Positions 27,197-36,756 of a DNA stretch of 64,000 bases are shown here, piece by piece; position 1 is the stretch's first letter; every line of letters begins with the position of its first letter. Made by a program: the position numbers and the translations under genes. Source of the DNA: Photorhabdus akhurstii (GTDB lineage: Bacteria > Pseudomonadota > Gammaproteobacteria > Enterobacterales > Enterobacteriaceae); the NCBI RefSeq assembly GCF_018448925.1, contig NZ_RCWE01000004.1, positions 124,001-188,000 of the forward strand, in the 5' to 3' direction. The notes beneath the pieces were generated by a model. It saw only the letters and a list, made by a program, of their open reading frames with translations. It was not told the origin of the DNA and ran no database searches.

Positions 27197-27788
27197 TTTC
27201 CTTCTCCCTTAATAAGTAAAGCCACGAAATGCAGACTTTGAATTTGATTAAAAGGCAGTAATGAATGGGTCTGCCATAAATTAAATTGCTATGAAAAAAT
27301 TTTACCAAAACCGATTGATTTACAGAATTGATAGCTCTGTAAGTCCAGAAAGCACATCCTGATATAAAAATATAAATAGCGCAAATTAGTTTGATAAGTA
27401 AAAAAAGAAGATGAGTAATTTTCACAAAAAACACATAACTTCCTGACTTAAAATGATGTTAAAAATCAATAAATTAAATTTGTGATTATTAGATTTGTTT
27501 TCTTTTATAAAATTTATTTTAATTGAATTTATATTGAGAATTTTTTTATGTGATAATTATTGTAGTTATTATAATTTTAGTGATATTGTATGAATGATAA
27601 TGTTTCTCTCTTTATTTTCCTATATAAAGTAGGGTCGTTAGTAGATAACTTGGGTAGTGTTTTTTATGAACAAATAAAGTGCTACTTTATTGATAAGGTG
27701 CTGCCAATGTTATGATTTGACACACAGTACCTATTATACTGCTCCCGCTCTTACTCCAGATTGTAGAATGTATATAAAGGATCCGACG
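27197..27788. other. Divergent intergenic region narP / maeB
   Basis: About 590 bp, very AT-rich between 27400 and 27600. No gene was found; the ORFs that can be drawn here have no ribosome sites or family features. Promoters for both narP and maeB must lie here. I could not recognise a specific operator. Confidence 0.4.
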
Positions 27789-30068
27789 ATGGATGAAAAA
27801 TTAAAACAGAGTGCATTGGATTTTCACCAGTTTCCACAACCAGGGAAAATCACGATTACTCCGACTAAGCCCCTGACAACTCAGCGAGATTTAGCCTTAG
27901 CTTATTCACCAGGTGTTGCCGCGCCTTGCCTGGAAATTGCAGAAGATCCATTAGCGGCTTATAAATATACGGCGCGTGGCAATCTTGTGGCCGTGATATC
28001 TAATGGTAGCGCGGTCTTAGGATTGGGGAATATTGGCGCACTGGCAGGTAAGCCAGTGATGGAAGGAAAAGGTGTCCTGTTTAAAAAATTCTCAGGTATT
28101 GATGTATTTGATATTGAAGTCGATGAGTCTGATCCTGATAAGTTGATTGATATCATTGCGGCGCTGGAGCCGACATTTGGGGGAATTAACCTCGAAGATA
28201 TTAAAGCACCGGAGTGTTTCTATATTGAGAAAAAACTTCGGGAAAAAATGAACATTCCGGTATTCCATGATGACCAGCATGGTACAGCGATAATTTGTAC
28301 CGCTGCTGTTTTGAATGGCTTGCGGATTATGAAAAAAGAGATTTCAGCGGTTCGCTTAGTTGTTTCTGGCGCCGGTGCTGCCTCAATTGCCTGTATGAAT
28401 TTACTGGTTGCGCTTGGGTTGCAACGCAAAAATATTGTGGTATGTGATTCTAAAGGGGTGATTTATCGCGGTCGCGATAAAAATATGGAAGAGACTAAAG
28501 CTGCTTATGCGATTGAAGACAATGGCAGCCGCACATTAAGTGATGTTATCCCTGGCGCGGATATTTTCCTCGGATGTTCCGGCCCTGGCGTGTTGACTCA
28601 GGACATGGTGAAAACGATGGCCAAAGATCCACTCATCATGGCATTAGCAAACCCTGAACCGGAAATTTTGCCGCCATTGGCGAAACAAGTTCGCCCTGAC
28701 GCCATCATTTGTACTGGCCGTTCTGATTATCCGAATCAGGTTAATAATGTGCTCTGTTTCCCGTTTATTTTCCGTGGCGCGCTGGATGTTGGCGCAACAA
28801 CCATTAATGAGGAGATGAAGCTTGCTTGTGTTCATGCGATTGCTGATTTGGCGCTGGCGGAACAGAGTGAAGAAGTGGCTTCTGCTTATAATGATCAGGA
28901 TCTGTTTTTTGGTCCTGAATATATTATTCCTAAACCGTTTGATCCACGCCTGATTGTGAAAATTGCCCCGGCAGTTGCCAAAGCCGCAATGGATTCCGGC
29001 GTGGCAACCCGTCCGATTAAAGACTTTGGCGCATATATTGAGAAGCTAAATGAGTTTGTCTATAAAACAAACTTGTTTATGAAACCTATTTTTTCTCAGG
29101 CTAAGAAAGCGAAAAAACGTATCGTTTTGGCCGAAGGGGAAGAAGTACGTGTATTGCATGCGACTCAGGAATTGATCTCTCTTGGGCTGGCTTACCCAAT
29201 TCTAATTGGTCGCCCTAGTGTTATCGAAATGCGTATTCAGAAACTGGGATTGCATATTGAAGCGGGTAAAGACTTTGAAGTCGTTAATAATGAGAATGAT
29301 CCGCGCTTCAAAAAATACTGGCAGGAATACCATAATATTATGAAACGTCGAGGTGTTTCTGCTGAACAAGCTCGCCGGGCGGTTATCGGTAATCCAACCC
29401 TGATTGGGGCGATTATGGTGCTGCGTGGTGAAGCTGATGGTCTGATTTGTGGTACCGTTGGCAGTTACAGTGAACATTACGAGGTTGTGAGAAACGTATT
29501 TGGTTTCCGTGATGGGGTTCATACTGCCGGTGCAATGAATGCACTGATGTTGCCAAGCGGTAATACTTTTATTGCGGATACTTATGTCAATAATGATCCA
29601 ACGCCTGAGCAATTGGCCGAGATTACCCTTATGGCGGCAGAAACTATCCGCCGTTTCGGTATCGAACCAAAAGTTGCGCTGCTTTCTCATTCAAGTTTTG
29701 GTTCCACTGATTGCCTCTCAGCACGGAAAATGCGTCAGACGCTGGAGTTGGTGAATAAAATGTCACCTTCACTTGAAATTGATGGTGAAATGCACGGTGA
29801 TGCTGCATTGGTTGAAAGTATTCGCCGTGACATCATGCCAGATAGCCCATTGAAAGGGGCTGCCAATCTGTTAATTATGCCGAATATGGAATCTGCCCGT
29901 ATCAGTTATAACTTGCTACGTGTCACCAGTTCTGAAGGCGTTACCGTTGGTCCAGTTCTGATGGGGGTTTCCAAACCGGTACACATTCTGACGCCAATTT
30001 CTTCTGTACGCCGTATCGTCAATATGGTCGCTCTGGCGGCAGTTGAAGCGCAAACTCATCCGCTGTAA
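27789..30068 (+). CDS. maeB: NADP-dependent malic enzyme with phosphotransacetylase-like domain
   Basis: 759 residues, the usual MaeB size. The malic domain (about 1-430) starts [19 protein letters not shown], has [26 protein letters not shown] and the nucleotide-binding VVSGAGAAS. The C-terminal ~330 residues are a phosphotransacetylase-like domain ([31 protein letters not shown]), regulatory in this family. It converts malate to pyruvate and CO2, supplying NADPH. The ATG with AAGGA before it is used; an upstream extension to 27690 is not supported. Confidence 0.95.
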   Translation: MDEKLKQSALDFHQFPQPGKITITPTKPLTTQRDLALAYSPGVAAPCLEIAEDPLAAYKYTARGNLVAVISNGSAVLGLGNIGALAGKPVMEGKGVLFKKFSGIDVFDIEVDESDPDKLIDIIAALEPTFGGINLEDIKAPECFYIEKKLREKMNIPVFHDDQHGTAIICTAAVLNGLRIMKKEISAVRLVVSGAGAASIACMNLLVALGLQRKNIVVCDSKGVIYRGRDKNMEETKAAYAIEDNGSRTLSDVIPGADIFLGCSGPGVLTQDMVKTMAKDPLIMALANPEPEILPPLAKQVRPDAIICTGRSDYPNQVNNVLCFPFIFRGALDVGATTINEEMKLACVHAIADLALAEQSEEVASAYNDQDLFFGPEYIIPKPFDPRLIVKIAPAVAKAAMDSGVATRPIKDFGAYIEKLNEFVYKTNLFMKPIFSQAKKAKKRIVLAEGEEVRVLHATQELISLGLAYPILIGRPSVIEMRIQKLGLHIEAGKDFEVVNNENDPRFKKYWQEYHNIMKRRGVSAEQARRAVIGNPTLIGAIMVLRGEADGLICGTVGSYSEHYEVVRNVFGFRDGVHTAGAMNALMLPSGNTFIADTYVNNDPTPEQLAEITLMAAETIRRFGIEPKVALLSHSSFGSTDCLSARKMRQTLELVNKMSPSLEIDGEMHGDAALVESIRRDIMPDSPLKGAANLLIMPNMESARISYNLLRVTSSEGVTVGPVLMGVSKPVHILTPISSVRRIVNMVALAAVEAQTHPL

Positions 30069-30076
30069 CACCTACT

Positions 30077-30110
30077 GCCCCTGTTTCCTGTACGAGCAGG
30101 GGCTGTTTGT
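30077..30110 (+). terminator. Terminator-like hairpin after maeB
   Basis: gcccctg (30077-30083) and caggggc (30097-30103), a 7-bp GC-rich stem with a 13-nt loop, then an interrupted T-rich tail (tgtttgttgt). It starts 8 bp after the maeB stop. Confidence 0.65.
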
Positions 30111-30166
30111 TGTAAACGATTCTTATCATCTATATGATGCGCAAAACATTAATATGGATAATGGAC

Positions 30167-31045
30167 ATGATAAAATTTCTCACGACTGTAAAATCTTTTC
30201 TGATTATCTGTGGTTTACTGATCTTATCTGGATGTGTATCTGTACAACAAAAACCAACTCTCCAAACGCTTTCACCGGAACTAACTCAGCAAGGGGCTAT
30301 TATCGATCTTAAAACAGGTCACGCCCTGACCCCTAATGAATTGCTCAATCGATTGGCGCCACATCAGCGGATAGTGGTGGGTGAAAAACATGATAATCCA
30401 TATCATCATCAGATAGAGCTTTGGCTGGTTCAGCAACTTCCGCTCAAAAGAGAGCAGGGTTCGGTCCTGTTAGAGATGATTAACCCTGATCAGCAGCAAA
30501 AAGTGAATAAAGTTAAGAGTTGGTTGCAAACTAAGCCTATTGTACGTGAAAGCCGTATAAAAGAGCTTCTTACATGGCGAGAGGGGTGGCCGTGGGAGTT
30601 GTATGGCGGATTGGTCATGGAGCTGATATCTCAGCCTTATCCGTTGCTGTCTGCAAACTTGGATCGCAGTGAAATTAAAGCGGCTTACAGTAACCCTCCG
30701 CTCCTCCAGGGGAATATTTCTGTTGCTGAAAATGTTAAAGCGCAGATTAAAGCGGTGATTGAAGATGTCCACGGTGGTGAAATAACGGAACAACAGTTAT
30801 CTGCCATGACAACTATTCAGCAAATGCGGGATCGCAGAATGGCGGAACAGTTACTTAAAGCGCCGGTTCCCGCCACATTGATTGCGGGTGGATACCATGC
30901 AACGAAAGTAATGGGTGTTCCTCTGCATGTTAAAGAGCTATCGCCCCAAGAGGATCTTGTTGTGTTGATCATCGCTGAGAAAAGCAATGTACTGGATGAC
31001 CAATATGCTGATTATGTCTGGTATACACCAGTAAAGAAACCATAG
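30167..31045 (+). CDS. chaN: ChaN-family iron/haem-related lipoprotein
   Basis: About 292 residues. A lipoprotein signal peptide is clear: a hydrophobic run ending LLILSGCVSV, with Cys as the lipidated residue. The mature part has the ChaN/PhuW domain: IVVGEKHDNPYHHQIELWLVQQL, LEMINPDQQ, WGWPWEL-like segments and AGGYHATKVMGVPLHV, with conserved His residues. ChaN proteins bind haem and are thought to assist iron uptake. Several ATGs occur in the first 45 bases; 30167 is preferred because it leaves a simple signal peptide, while 30134 would add acidic residue-containing sequence. tonB follows after an ERIC repeat. Confidence 0.85.
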   Translation: MIKFLTTVKSFLIICGLLILSGCVSVQQKPTLQTLSPELTQQGAIIDLKTGHALTPNELLNRLAPHQRIVVGEKHDNPYHHQIELWLVQQLPLKREQGSVLLEMINPDQQQKVNKVKSWLQTKPIVRESRIKELLTWREGWPWELYGGLVMELISQPYPLLSANLDRSEIKAAYSNPPLLQGNISVAENVKAQIKAVIEDVHGGEITEQQLSAMTTIQQMRDRRMAEQLLKAPVPATLIAGGYHATKVMGVPLHVKELSPQEDLVVLIIAEKSNVLDDQYADYVWYTPVKKP

Positions 31046-31059
31046 ATATTTTAAACAAA

Positions 31060-31186
31060 TATCCCCGTTATCTTTCAAGTTGTCTCTTTGTTGGCTGCAC
31101 TCGCTCACCCCGGTCACATAGTTAGCTATGCTCCCGGGGATTCACTCCTTTGCCGTCGCGATACATCTTGAAATCCATAGGGTATA
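31060..31186. repeat. ERIC repeat
   Basis: About 127 bp. The ends are imperfect inverted repeats (cccgttatctttcaag at the left, cttgaaatccatagggtat at the right) and the centre contains cgctcaccccggtcac and ctcccggggattcac, which match the two conserved core segments of enterobacterial repetitive intergenic consensus (ERIC) elements. It sits between chaN and the tonB promoter. A second copy is at 53320. Confidence 0.9.
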
Positions 31187-31278
31187 GTGGTCTTTTCCCT
31201 TATATAAAGGGCTTTGGCACAAGGATGTGCTCAAGTTAACGATACATGTAAAAATAATTTTCATTAGCATATGAAATT

Positions 31279-31302
31279 AATTATCATTACTAAATGATAA
31301 TT
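31279..31302. promoter_or_regulatory. Fur box upstream of tonB
   Basis: aattatcatt (31279-31288) and aatgataatt (31293-31302) form a 10-bp inverted repeat with a 4-nt spacer, close to the Fur consensus of paired GATAAT/ATTATC units. It ends 20 bp before the tonB start, so it would repress tonB when iron is plentiful. Confidence 0.8.
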
Positions 31303-31322
31303 AAAATTATGCGCTATCATCC

Positions 31323-32123
31323 ATGTTGACGCTGACACACCCGGCCTTTCAAACGGGTCATTTTAAAAAAGGGCTCGTTTCTGCTATTGCTGCTCATCTC
31401 ATTTTGGCTGGCTGGATTATCTACCAGCCAGAAGAAATTGCCGTTGATGAACTGATGCCACCGCCAGCGGTGATGATGGAGCTTTCATTGTTGACAGAAG
31501 CGACGCATCAGGTACAAAAACAACCTATTGGTCTTGAACAGCAACTTTCTGTTGCCAGCCGACAGCAGGAAAGTGAGGTTAATGAGATTAAAATGCCTGA
31601 GCTTATGAAAGATGAACAGGCGCAGATTCTGGTGCATAAACCTAAAAAGCAGAAAAAGCGCCATGAAGAGATTAAAAAGACACCACCGGTGAAGCGCCAG
31701 CAGGTAGAAGAACAAGAGAGTGAAAAATCTCAAAGCAGTGCTGCTATGGTAAGCAGTACTGCCACTTCCACTAATCTGACTTCGCGGGTTGCCGCTGCTT
31801 ATGACAGTGATTCAAAGGCGGTTGCTGATGCGGATGCGCTATGGCGAGCGGAAGTTATCGGGCATTTAAATCGATATAAACGTTATCCAGAGGATGCACA
31901 GAGAAGAAACCGCACGGGTCGGCCTACAGTCAGATTCACGATTGATAAACAGGGCTATGTTACTCACAGTGACTTAGTTCGTCGTTCTGGAACTCATTCT
32001 TTAGACAGGGAAGCGAAGCAAGTTCTGGCAAGGGCGCAGCCGTTGCCAGCTCCCCCCAATACCGTTTTAAACGGTAATGAAATTACGATAGAACTTCCGA
32101 TTGATTTTAGTTTAGTTAATTAA
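31323..32123 (+). CDS. tonB: TonB-type energy transducer
   Basis: 266 residues. One N-terminal anchor (LVSAIAAHLILAGWIIY), a long central spacer that is Lys/Glu-rich (HKPKKQKKRHEEIKKTPPVKR) rather than the usual Pro-rich one, and the TonB C-terminal domain: YPEDAQRRNRTGRPTVRF, SDLVRRSGTHSLDREA and PIDFSLVN. It transmits proton-motive force to outer-membrane receptors. The Fur box just upstream and the neighbouring receptor gene suggest a dedicated iron/haem TonB. Partners ExbB/ExbD are not in the window. Confidence 0.9.
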   Translation: MLTLTHPAFQTGHFKKGLVSAIAAHLILAGWIIYQPEEIAVDELMPPPAVMMELSLLTEATHQVQKQPIGLEQQLSVASRQQESEVNEIKMPELMKDEQAQILVHKPKKQKKRHEEIKKTPPVKRQQVEEQESEKSQSSAAMVSSTATSTNLTSRVAAAYDSDSKAVADADALWRAEVIGHLNRYKRYPEDAQRRNRTGRPTVRFTIDKQGYVTHSDLVRRSGTHSLDREAKQVLARAQPLPAPPNTVLNGNEITIELPIDFSLVN

Positions 32124-32152
32124 TATTTTTGAACGATTTAAGGACAGCATAT

Positions 32153-34312
32153 ATGTTAAGGCAGCAAGTGCGATTTGCCCTGAAAACTAAAGGGCTGTTA
32201 TTGATATTTTTATTGAGCGGCTGGTTGAATTCTGCCGCCGCAGAGGAAGAAATTATGCCACCAAAGGCGATGAAGCAACCACACCATATAACTATTCACG
32301 ATGATACTCGTATAGATGATTATTACTGGATGCGGGATGATACTCGTAAGGATCAAAAAGTTATTGATTATCTGACCGCCGAAAATAAATATACCGAACA
32401 GGTGTTAAAACCCGGTGAACAGTTGCGGGATACGTTATACGAAGAAATGGTTGGCAGGATGAAGCAGGATGATCAATCAGTACCCTATACTTATAATGGG
32501 TATATTTATCGGACAACTTATGAAACTGGCAAAGATTTCCCGATTTATCAGCGTAAACCTGCTGATGGCTCATCAGATTGGCAGGTGCTGGTCGATGGTA
32601 ATGAGAGAGCCAAAGGGCATGAATATTATCAATTGAGTAATTTTGCGATTACTCCAGATAATAAACGTATTGCGATTGCTGAAGATACGCAGGGGCGCCG
32701 TAATTATCAGATCTCTTTTAAAGATATTGCTGACAAACAGTGGAATAACGATGTAATAAACAATACTTCTGGTAATATTGTTTGGGCGAATGATAACAAT
32801 ACGTTGTTTTATGTGCGCAAGCATTCACAAACATTGTTGCCATATCAGGTATTTCGTCATCAATATGGTACTAATACCAGCGAAGATCAGAAGATATATC
32901 AGGAAGAAGATGAGCGTTTTTATTTAGGCATATCTAAAAGCACTTCCCGTGATTATATTATGTTGTCGATAACCAGTAATTCGACTTCTGAATATTTGCT
33001 GATTGATGCAAACAAACCACAAGCGGAACTGCAACTCTTTTCTCCTCGTAAGGAAGGCCGAGAGTATTATATTGACCATTTCCGCGATCATTTCTACATC
33101 CGTTCAAATCATGAAAATGAAACCTATGGGCTTTATCAGACGGACGCCATCAATACGCCGTGGAAAATAGTCATCGCTCCGCAGCAGGATAGTGATCTTG
33201 AAGATTTCGATCTGTTTAATGACTGGTTAGTCGTACAGGAACGAACAAAAGGATTACCGACAATTCGTCAGATTAATTGGCAGACACAGCAAGAAAAACA
33301 GATTAAGTTCGATGATCCAAGTTATATGGCATGGATTGATTACAACCCTGAACCCGATACTGATTTTGTCCGTTATGGTTATTCATCCATGACGACACCA
33401 AGCTCAACATTCCAATGGAATATGAAAACAGGTGAGCGGGAATTACTTAAGCAGCAAGAAGTAAAAGGTTTCGATAAACATCATTATGAGAGCCAGCGTA
33501 TTTGGGTGAAGGCTCGTGATGGCGTTGAAGTTCCTGTCTCTCTGGTTTATCGAAAATCACTGTTTAAAAAAGGCCAAAACCCGATATTAATATATGGTTA
33601 TGGGGCTTATGGTATCAGCATGGACCCTTCATTTAGCTCACCGCGATTGAGTTTATTAGATCGGGGCTTTGTTTACGCATTAGTACATGTACGTGGTGGC
33701 GGAGAACTGGGTAAGAAATGGTATCTACAGGGTAAGGTCGAAAATAAAATGAATAGTTTTAATGACTTTATCGATGTGACTAAAGCACTGATTGCTCAGA
33801 AATATGGTGACAGCAAACGGGTTTATGCGATGGGAGGGAGTGCTGGTGGTTTGCTGATGGGCGCTGTGATTAATCAGGCACCGGAATTATATCGCGGCGT
33901 GGTTGCTCAAGTTCCCTTTGTTGATGCCGTGACAACCATGCTTGATCCTTCTATTCCTCTGACAGTAGGAGAATATGAGGAGTGGGGTAATCCTGAAAAT
34001 AAAGAGGATTATTCCCGGATTAAATCATATAGTCCGTATGACAATATAAAACACCAACGTTACCCAAATTTATTGGTGACGAGTGGATTTTATGATTCCC
34101 AAGTGCAATATTGGGAACCAACTAAATGGGTAGCAAAATTACGGGATATGAAGGAAGGTAACTCTATTTTATTATTAGAAACCAATATGAGCGCCGGGCA
34201 TGGTGGTAAATCAGGCCGATTTAATCGATTAAAAGATACTGCAATGGATTACAGTTTTATTTTGATGCTGGATGACGCTAAAAAGTATTTTCCGCAATTA
34301 AAAGATAACTGA
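32153..34312 (+). CDS. Exported oligopeptidase B-like peptidase (S9A)
   Basis: 719 residues. It starts with a signal peptide (LKTKGLLLIFLLSGWLNSAAA), unlike cytoplasmic PtrB. The mature part begins with IHDDTRIDDYYWMRDD, the family N-terminus, followed by the seven-bladed propeller and the hydrolase domain: YGYGAYGISMDPSF, VHVRGGGELGKKWYLQGK, the nucleophile GGSAGG (about 562-567) and the catalytic His in SAGHGGKSGR. It cleaves short peptides after basic residues in this family. The start is fixed by AGGAC 7 bp before ATG 32153. Its place between tonB and a TonB-dependent receptor hints at a periplasmic role linked to iron/haem acquisition. Confidence 0.88.
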   Translation: MLRQQVRFALKTKGLLLIFLLSGWLNSAAAEEEIMPPKAMKQPHHITIHDDTRIDDYYWMRDDTRKDQKVIDYLTAENKYTEQVLKPGEQLRDTLYEEMVGRMKQDDQSVPYTYNGYIYRTTYETGKDFPIYQRKPADGSSDWQVLVDGNERAKGHEYYQLSNFAITPDNKRIAIAEDTQGRRNYQISFKDIADKQWNNDVINNTSGNIVWANDNNTLFYVRKHSQTLLPYQVFRHQYGTNTSEDQKIYQEEDERFYLGISKSTSRDYIMLSITSNSTSEYLLIDANKPQAELQLFSPRKEGREYYIDHFRDHFYIRSNHENETYGLYQTDAINTPWKIVIAPQQDSDLEDFDLFNDWLVVQERTKGLPTIRQINWQTQQEKQIKFDDPSYMAWIDYNPEPDTDFVRYGYSSMTTPSSTFQWNMKTGERELLKQQEVKGFDKHHYESQRIWVKARDGVEVPVSLVYRKSLFKKGQNPILIYGYGAYGISMDPSFSSPRLSLLDRGFVYALVHVRGGGELGKKWYLQGKVENKMNSFNDFIDVTKALIAQKYGDSKRVYAMGGSAGGLLMGAVINQAPELYRGVVAQVPFVDAVTTMLDPSIPLTVGEYEEWGNPENKEDYSRIKSYSPYDNIKHQRYPNLLVTSGFYDSQVQYWEPTKWVAKLRDMKEGNSILLLETNMSAGHGGKSGRFNRLKDTAMDYSFILMLDDAKKYFPQLKDN

Positions 34313-34346
34313 AATAAATTATAAATAATATAAATTTGTTATTTGA

Positions 34347-34386
34347 AGCACTGATAATAATTTATCAGTGCTGAATATTTTTGTTT
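34347..34386 (+). terminator. Rho-independent terminator after the oligopeptidase gene
   Basis: An 11-bp perfect stem, agcactgataa (34347-34357) and ttatcagtgct (34362-34372), followed by gaatatttttgtttt. It separates the peptidase gene from the receptor gene. Confidence 0.85.
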
Positions 34387-34441
34387 TCTGAATACTGGTA
34401 TGTGAGCAAATATTGATTTGTATGCATTTAGGATAATTGAA

Positions 34442-36718
34442 ATGAAAATAATGACAAAGATAGCAGGGGCTGGCGTGGTTTTAATTGGGCTGCAAGGGTT
34501 TGCTTATGGTGAGGAAAAGCAAGAGAGGAAATCAGATAAGGTAATGAAGTTCAGTAGCCTTAAGGTTTCTGGTTCGCAGGATGATGCGGAAGTGCGGGCA
34601 ATGGAAAGGCCCGGTTCTTACAGTTCTAAAGGTGAAGATACAAAACTTCAATCAATGGATAGCATATTACGTAGTATGCCAGGGACCTATACCCAAATAG
34701 ATCCGGGGCAGGGAACGGTGAGTGTGAATATTCGTGGATTAAGTGGATTTGGTCGAGTAAATATGATGGTTGATGGTGTTAGCCAGAGTTTTTATGGTAC
34801 ATCTCCGACGAGTCCAGCTCACGGTACTACTTATAACCAATTCGGTACAATCATTGATCCTAATTTTATTGTAGGAGTTGATGTCAATCGTGGTCAATCT
34901 GATGGCGCAGGTAGTGTTAATGCGTTGGTAGGTAGCGCCAATTTTCGCACAATTGGTGTAGATGATGTGATATTCGCAGGGAATTCATTGGGAGTACGCA
35001 CGAAAACAGCTTATGGAAATAATGGTGTTGGCTATAATGGTATGATAGCCGTTGCGGGTAAAACACCTGCTTTCAGTTCTGAAGGTTCAATAGGTGCTAT
35101 GTTGGCTGTCAGCGGGCATTCAATTGATGCACATTATAAGAATGGCGACGGAGTATTAAGCGATGAGTTTGTTACAGATAAATCGTTTAAACAAAAACCC
35201 AATTCGCAATTAATGAAAATAAAAATTGAACCAAATGAATTTCATGATATGGAGATAAGTGGTCGTAACTATCATAATAAATTTACTCGCCGTCATATTG
35301 ATAGTCGGGATATTTATTTAAAATACAATTACACTCCATTTAGTGAATGGGTTGATATAAAATTATTGGTCAGCAACAGTGAGAGTAGTCAACGCTATGA
35401 AGGTGATTCACTTTTTAAGTTGCTAAATAGCAACGCCAAAAATAAGTCAGATGCAGTAGATATCAGTAATATTAGTCGCTTCGACTATGGAGATACAAAT
35501 TTTGAGTTAACACTTGGCAGTAAGTTGATGGAGACCGAATATAGCAGGACAACGAATAGTGTTTATTCTGGTCAAGGTAAAGATGAAAAAGAAAAGGAAA
35601 AATATAAAAAGACAGATAGTGAAGTAAAAGAAAATAATGTTTTCGCGCCAAGTGGCAAACAAGATATTGCCAGTATTTATGGTGGATTGAAAATAAGTCG
35701 TGGAATTTATCAGGCAGATATTACGTTTAATTATATGGATTACAGTGTCAAAGGCTATAAACCGGCTTGTGATCTACGGATTCCTTGTTTTCCTCAGGGA
35801 GCAACCGAGTTAGATTTGAAAGAACATGGGTTTAATCCAGGAGTTTTATTATCAGCAGAGATTATTCCTGAGTTCCAACCATTCGTCAGTTATGCCCGTT
35901 CAATGAGAGCACCAAATATTCAAGAGACTTTCTATAGTAATGAAGGTGGTGGATCTATGAACCCATTTCTGAAAGGAGAGGAGTCAGACACTTATCAAAT
36001 TGGCTTTAACAGTTTCCGCCCAGATTTAATTGTAAAGGGGGATATTTTCCGCCTGAAAGCTGCTTGGTATCATACTAAAGTAAAAAATTATATTCTCAGT
36101 GATATCTGGCTTATATGTGGCAATAGAAACAAATGTAAAGCTGATAGTTCGACAGATTACAATGAAGTCGATCCTAACATCAAAATGTATATCTATCACA
36201 ATAGCTTGACTCCGGTAAAAATACGCGGATATGAAATTGCTGCTGATTATGATGCAGGTATGTTTTACAGCAAATTGGCTTATAGTTGGCAAAAAACTCG
36301 CCAACCAACCTCTGCTGCTACAGCGCATTTTGGGGCAGAGCCATTGTCACAATTACCTGATCGCTTTATGACGTTGGATACCGGTGTTCGTTTATTTAAT
36401 GAGAAACTCCGTGTTGGTGCGATTGTTAAATATACCGGTGATTCTCATAGACTGGACCCAGATCAATATAATTTTGATGACGAGGGAAGGGTTATACAGC
36501 AAAAAGAACCTAAAATACCAACGATAGTCGATCTTTATAGCGATTATCAGATAAATCACAATGTGTTGTTGAAATTTTCAGTACAGAACTTGGCAAATAA
36601 AAATTATTCTGAAGCACTTAATCGTGCAAACTCTTCTCCATTAATGACTGAGCAAACTTCAGCTATGCAAACCGCTCGGGGCCGGACCTATATTGCCGGT
36701 GCAGAAATCCGTTTCTGA
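34442..36718 (+). CDS. TonB-dependent outer-membrane receptor (haem/haemoglobin type)
   Basis: 758 residues. A signal peptide ends at GFAYG. The plug domain has MDSILRSMPGTYTQIDPGQGTVSVNIRGLSGFGRVNMMVDG. The barrel includes YARSMRAPNIQETFYSN, common in haem receptors, and ends in AGAEIRF with the aromatic C-terminus needed for outer-membrane insertion. VQNLANKNYSEALN is the usual box near the end. Haem, haemoglobin or another iron source is inferred from the receptor type plus the adjacent chaN and tonB genes; the exact ligand is not evident. ATG 34442 has AGGA at 34430-34433. Confidence 0.88.
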   Translation: MKIMTKIAGAGVVLIGLQGFAYGEEKQERKSDKVMKFSSLKVSGSQDDAEVRAMERPGSYSSKGEDTKLQSMDSILRSMPGTYTQIDPGQGTVSVNIRGLSGFGRVNMMVDGVSQSFYGTSPTSPAHGTTYNQFGTIIDPNFIVGVDVNRGQSDGAGSVNALVGSANFRTIGVDDVIFAGNSLGVRTKTAYGNNGVGYNGMIAVAGKTPAFSSEGSIGAMLAVSGHSIDAHYKNGDGVLSDEFVTDKSFKQKPNSQLMKIKIEPNEFHDMEISGRNYHNKFTRRHIDSRDIYLKYNYTPFSEWVDIKLLVSNSESSQRYEGDSLFKLLNSNAKNKSDAVDISNISRFDYGDTNFELTLGSKLMETEYSRTTNSVYSGQGKDEKEKEKYKKTDSEVKENNVFAPSGKQDIASIYGGLKISRGIYQADITFNYMDYSVKGYKPACDLRIPCFPQGATELDLKEHGFNPGVLLSAEIIPEFQPFVSYARSMRAPNIQETFYSNEGGGSMNPFLKGEESDTYQIGFNSFRPDLIVKGDIFRLKAAWYHTKVKNYILSDIWLICGNRNKCKADSSTDYNEVDPNIKMYIYHNSLTPVKIRGYEIAADYDAGMFYSKLAYSWQKTRQPTSAATAHFGAEPLSQLPDRFMTLDTGVRLFNEKLRVGAIVKYTGDSHRLDPDQYNFDDEGRVIQQKEPKIPTIVDLYSDYQINHNVLLKFSVQNLANKNYSEALNRANSSPLMTEQTSAMQTARGRTYIAGAEIRF

Positions 36719-36725
36719 CATAGGA

Positions 36726-36756
36726 AAAATAAGTGGCAAAGGAAGGCCACTATTTC
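36726..36756. terminator. Bidirectional terminator between receptor gene and xseA
   Basis: agtggc (36732-36737) and gccact (36746-36751), with an A-rich flank on the left and ATTT on the right, lies between two convergent genes and overlaps the xseA stop codon. Confidence 0.6.

Noticed and set aside
27189-27434. 81-codon minus-strand ORF upstream of narP
   Set aside because: It overlaps the narP start and ribosome site, has no start signal and looks like translated AT-rich promoter DNA.
29202-29690. 162-codon minus-strand ORF inside maeB
   Set aside because: Antisense shadow of the phosphotransacetylase-like domain of MaeB.
31046-31200. MITE or IS remnant with terminal inverted repeats
   Set aside because: The ends and central blocks match the ERIC consensus, so it is annotated as ERIC and not as a new element.
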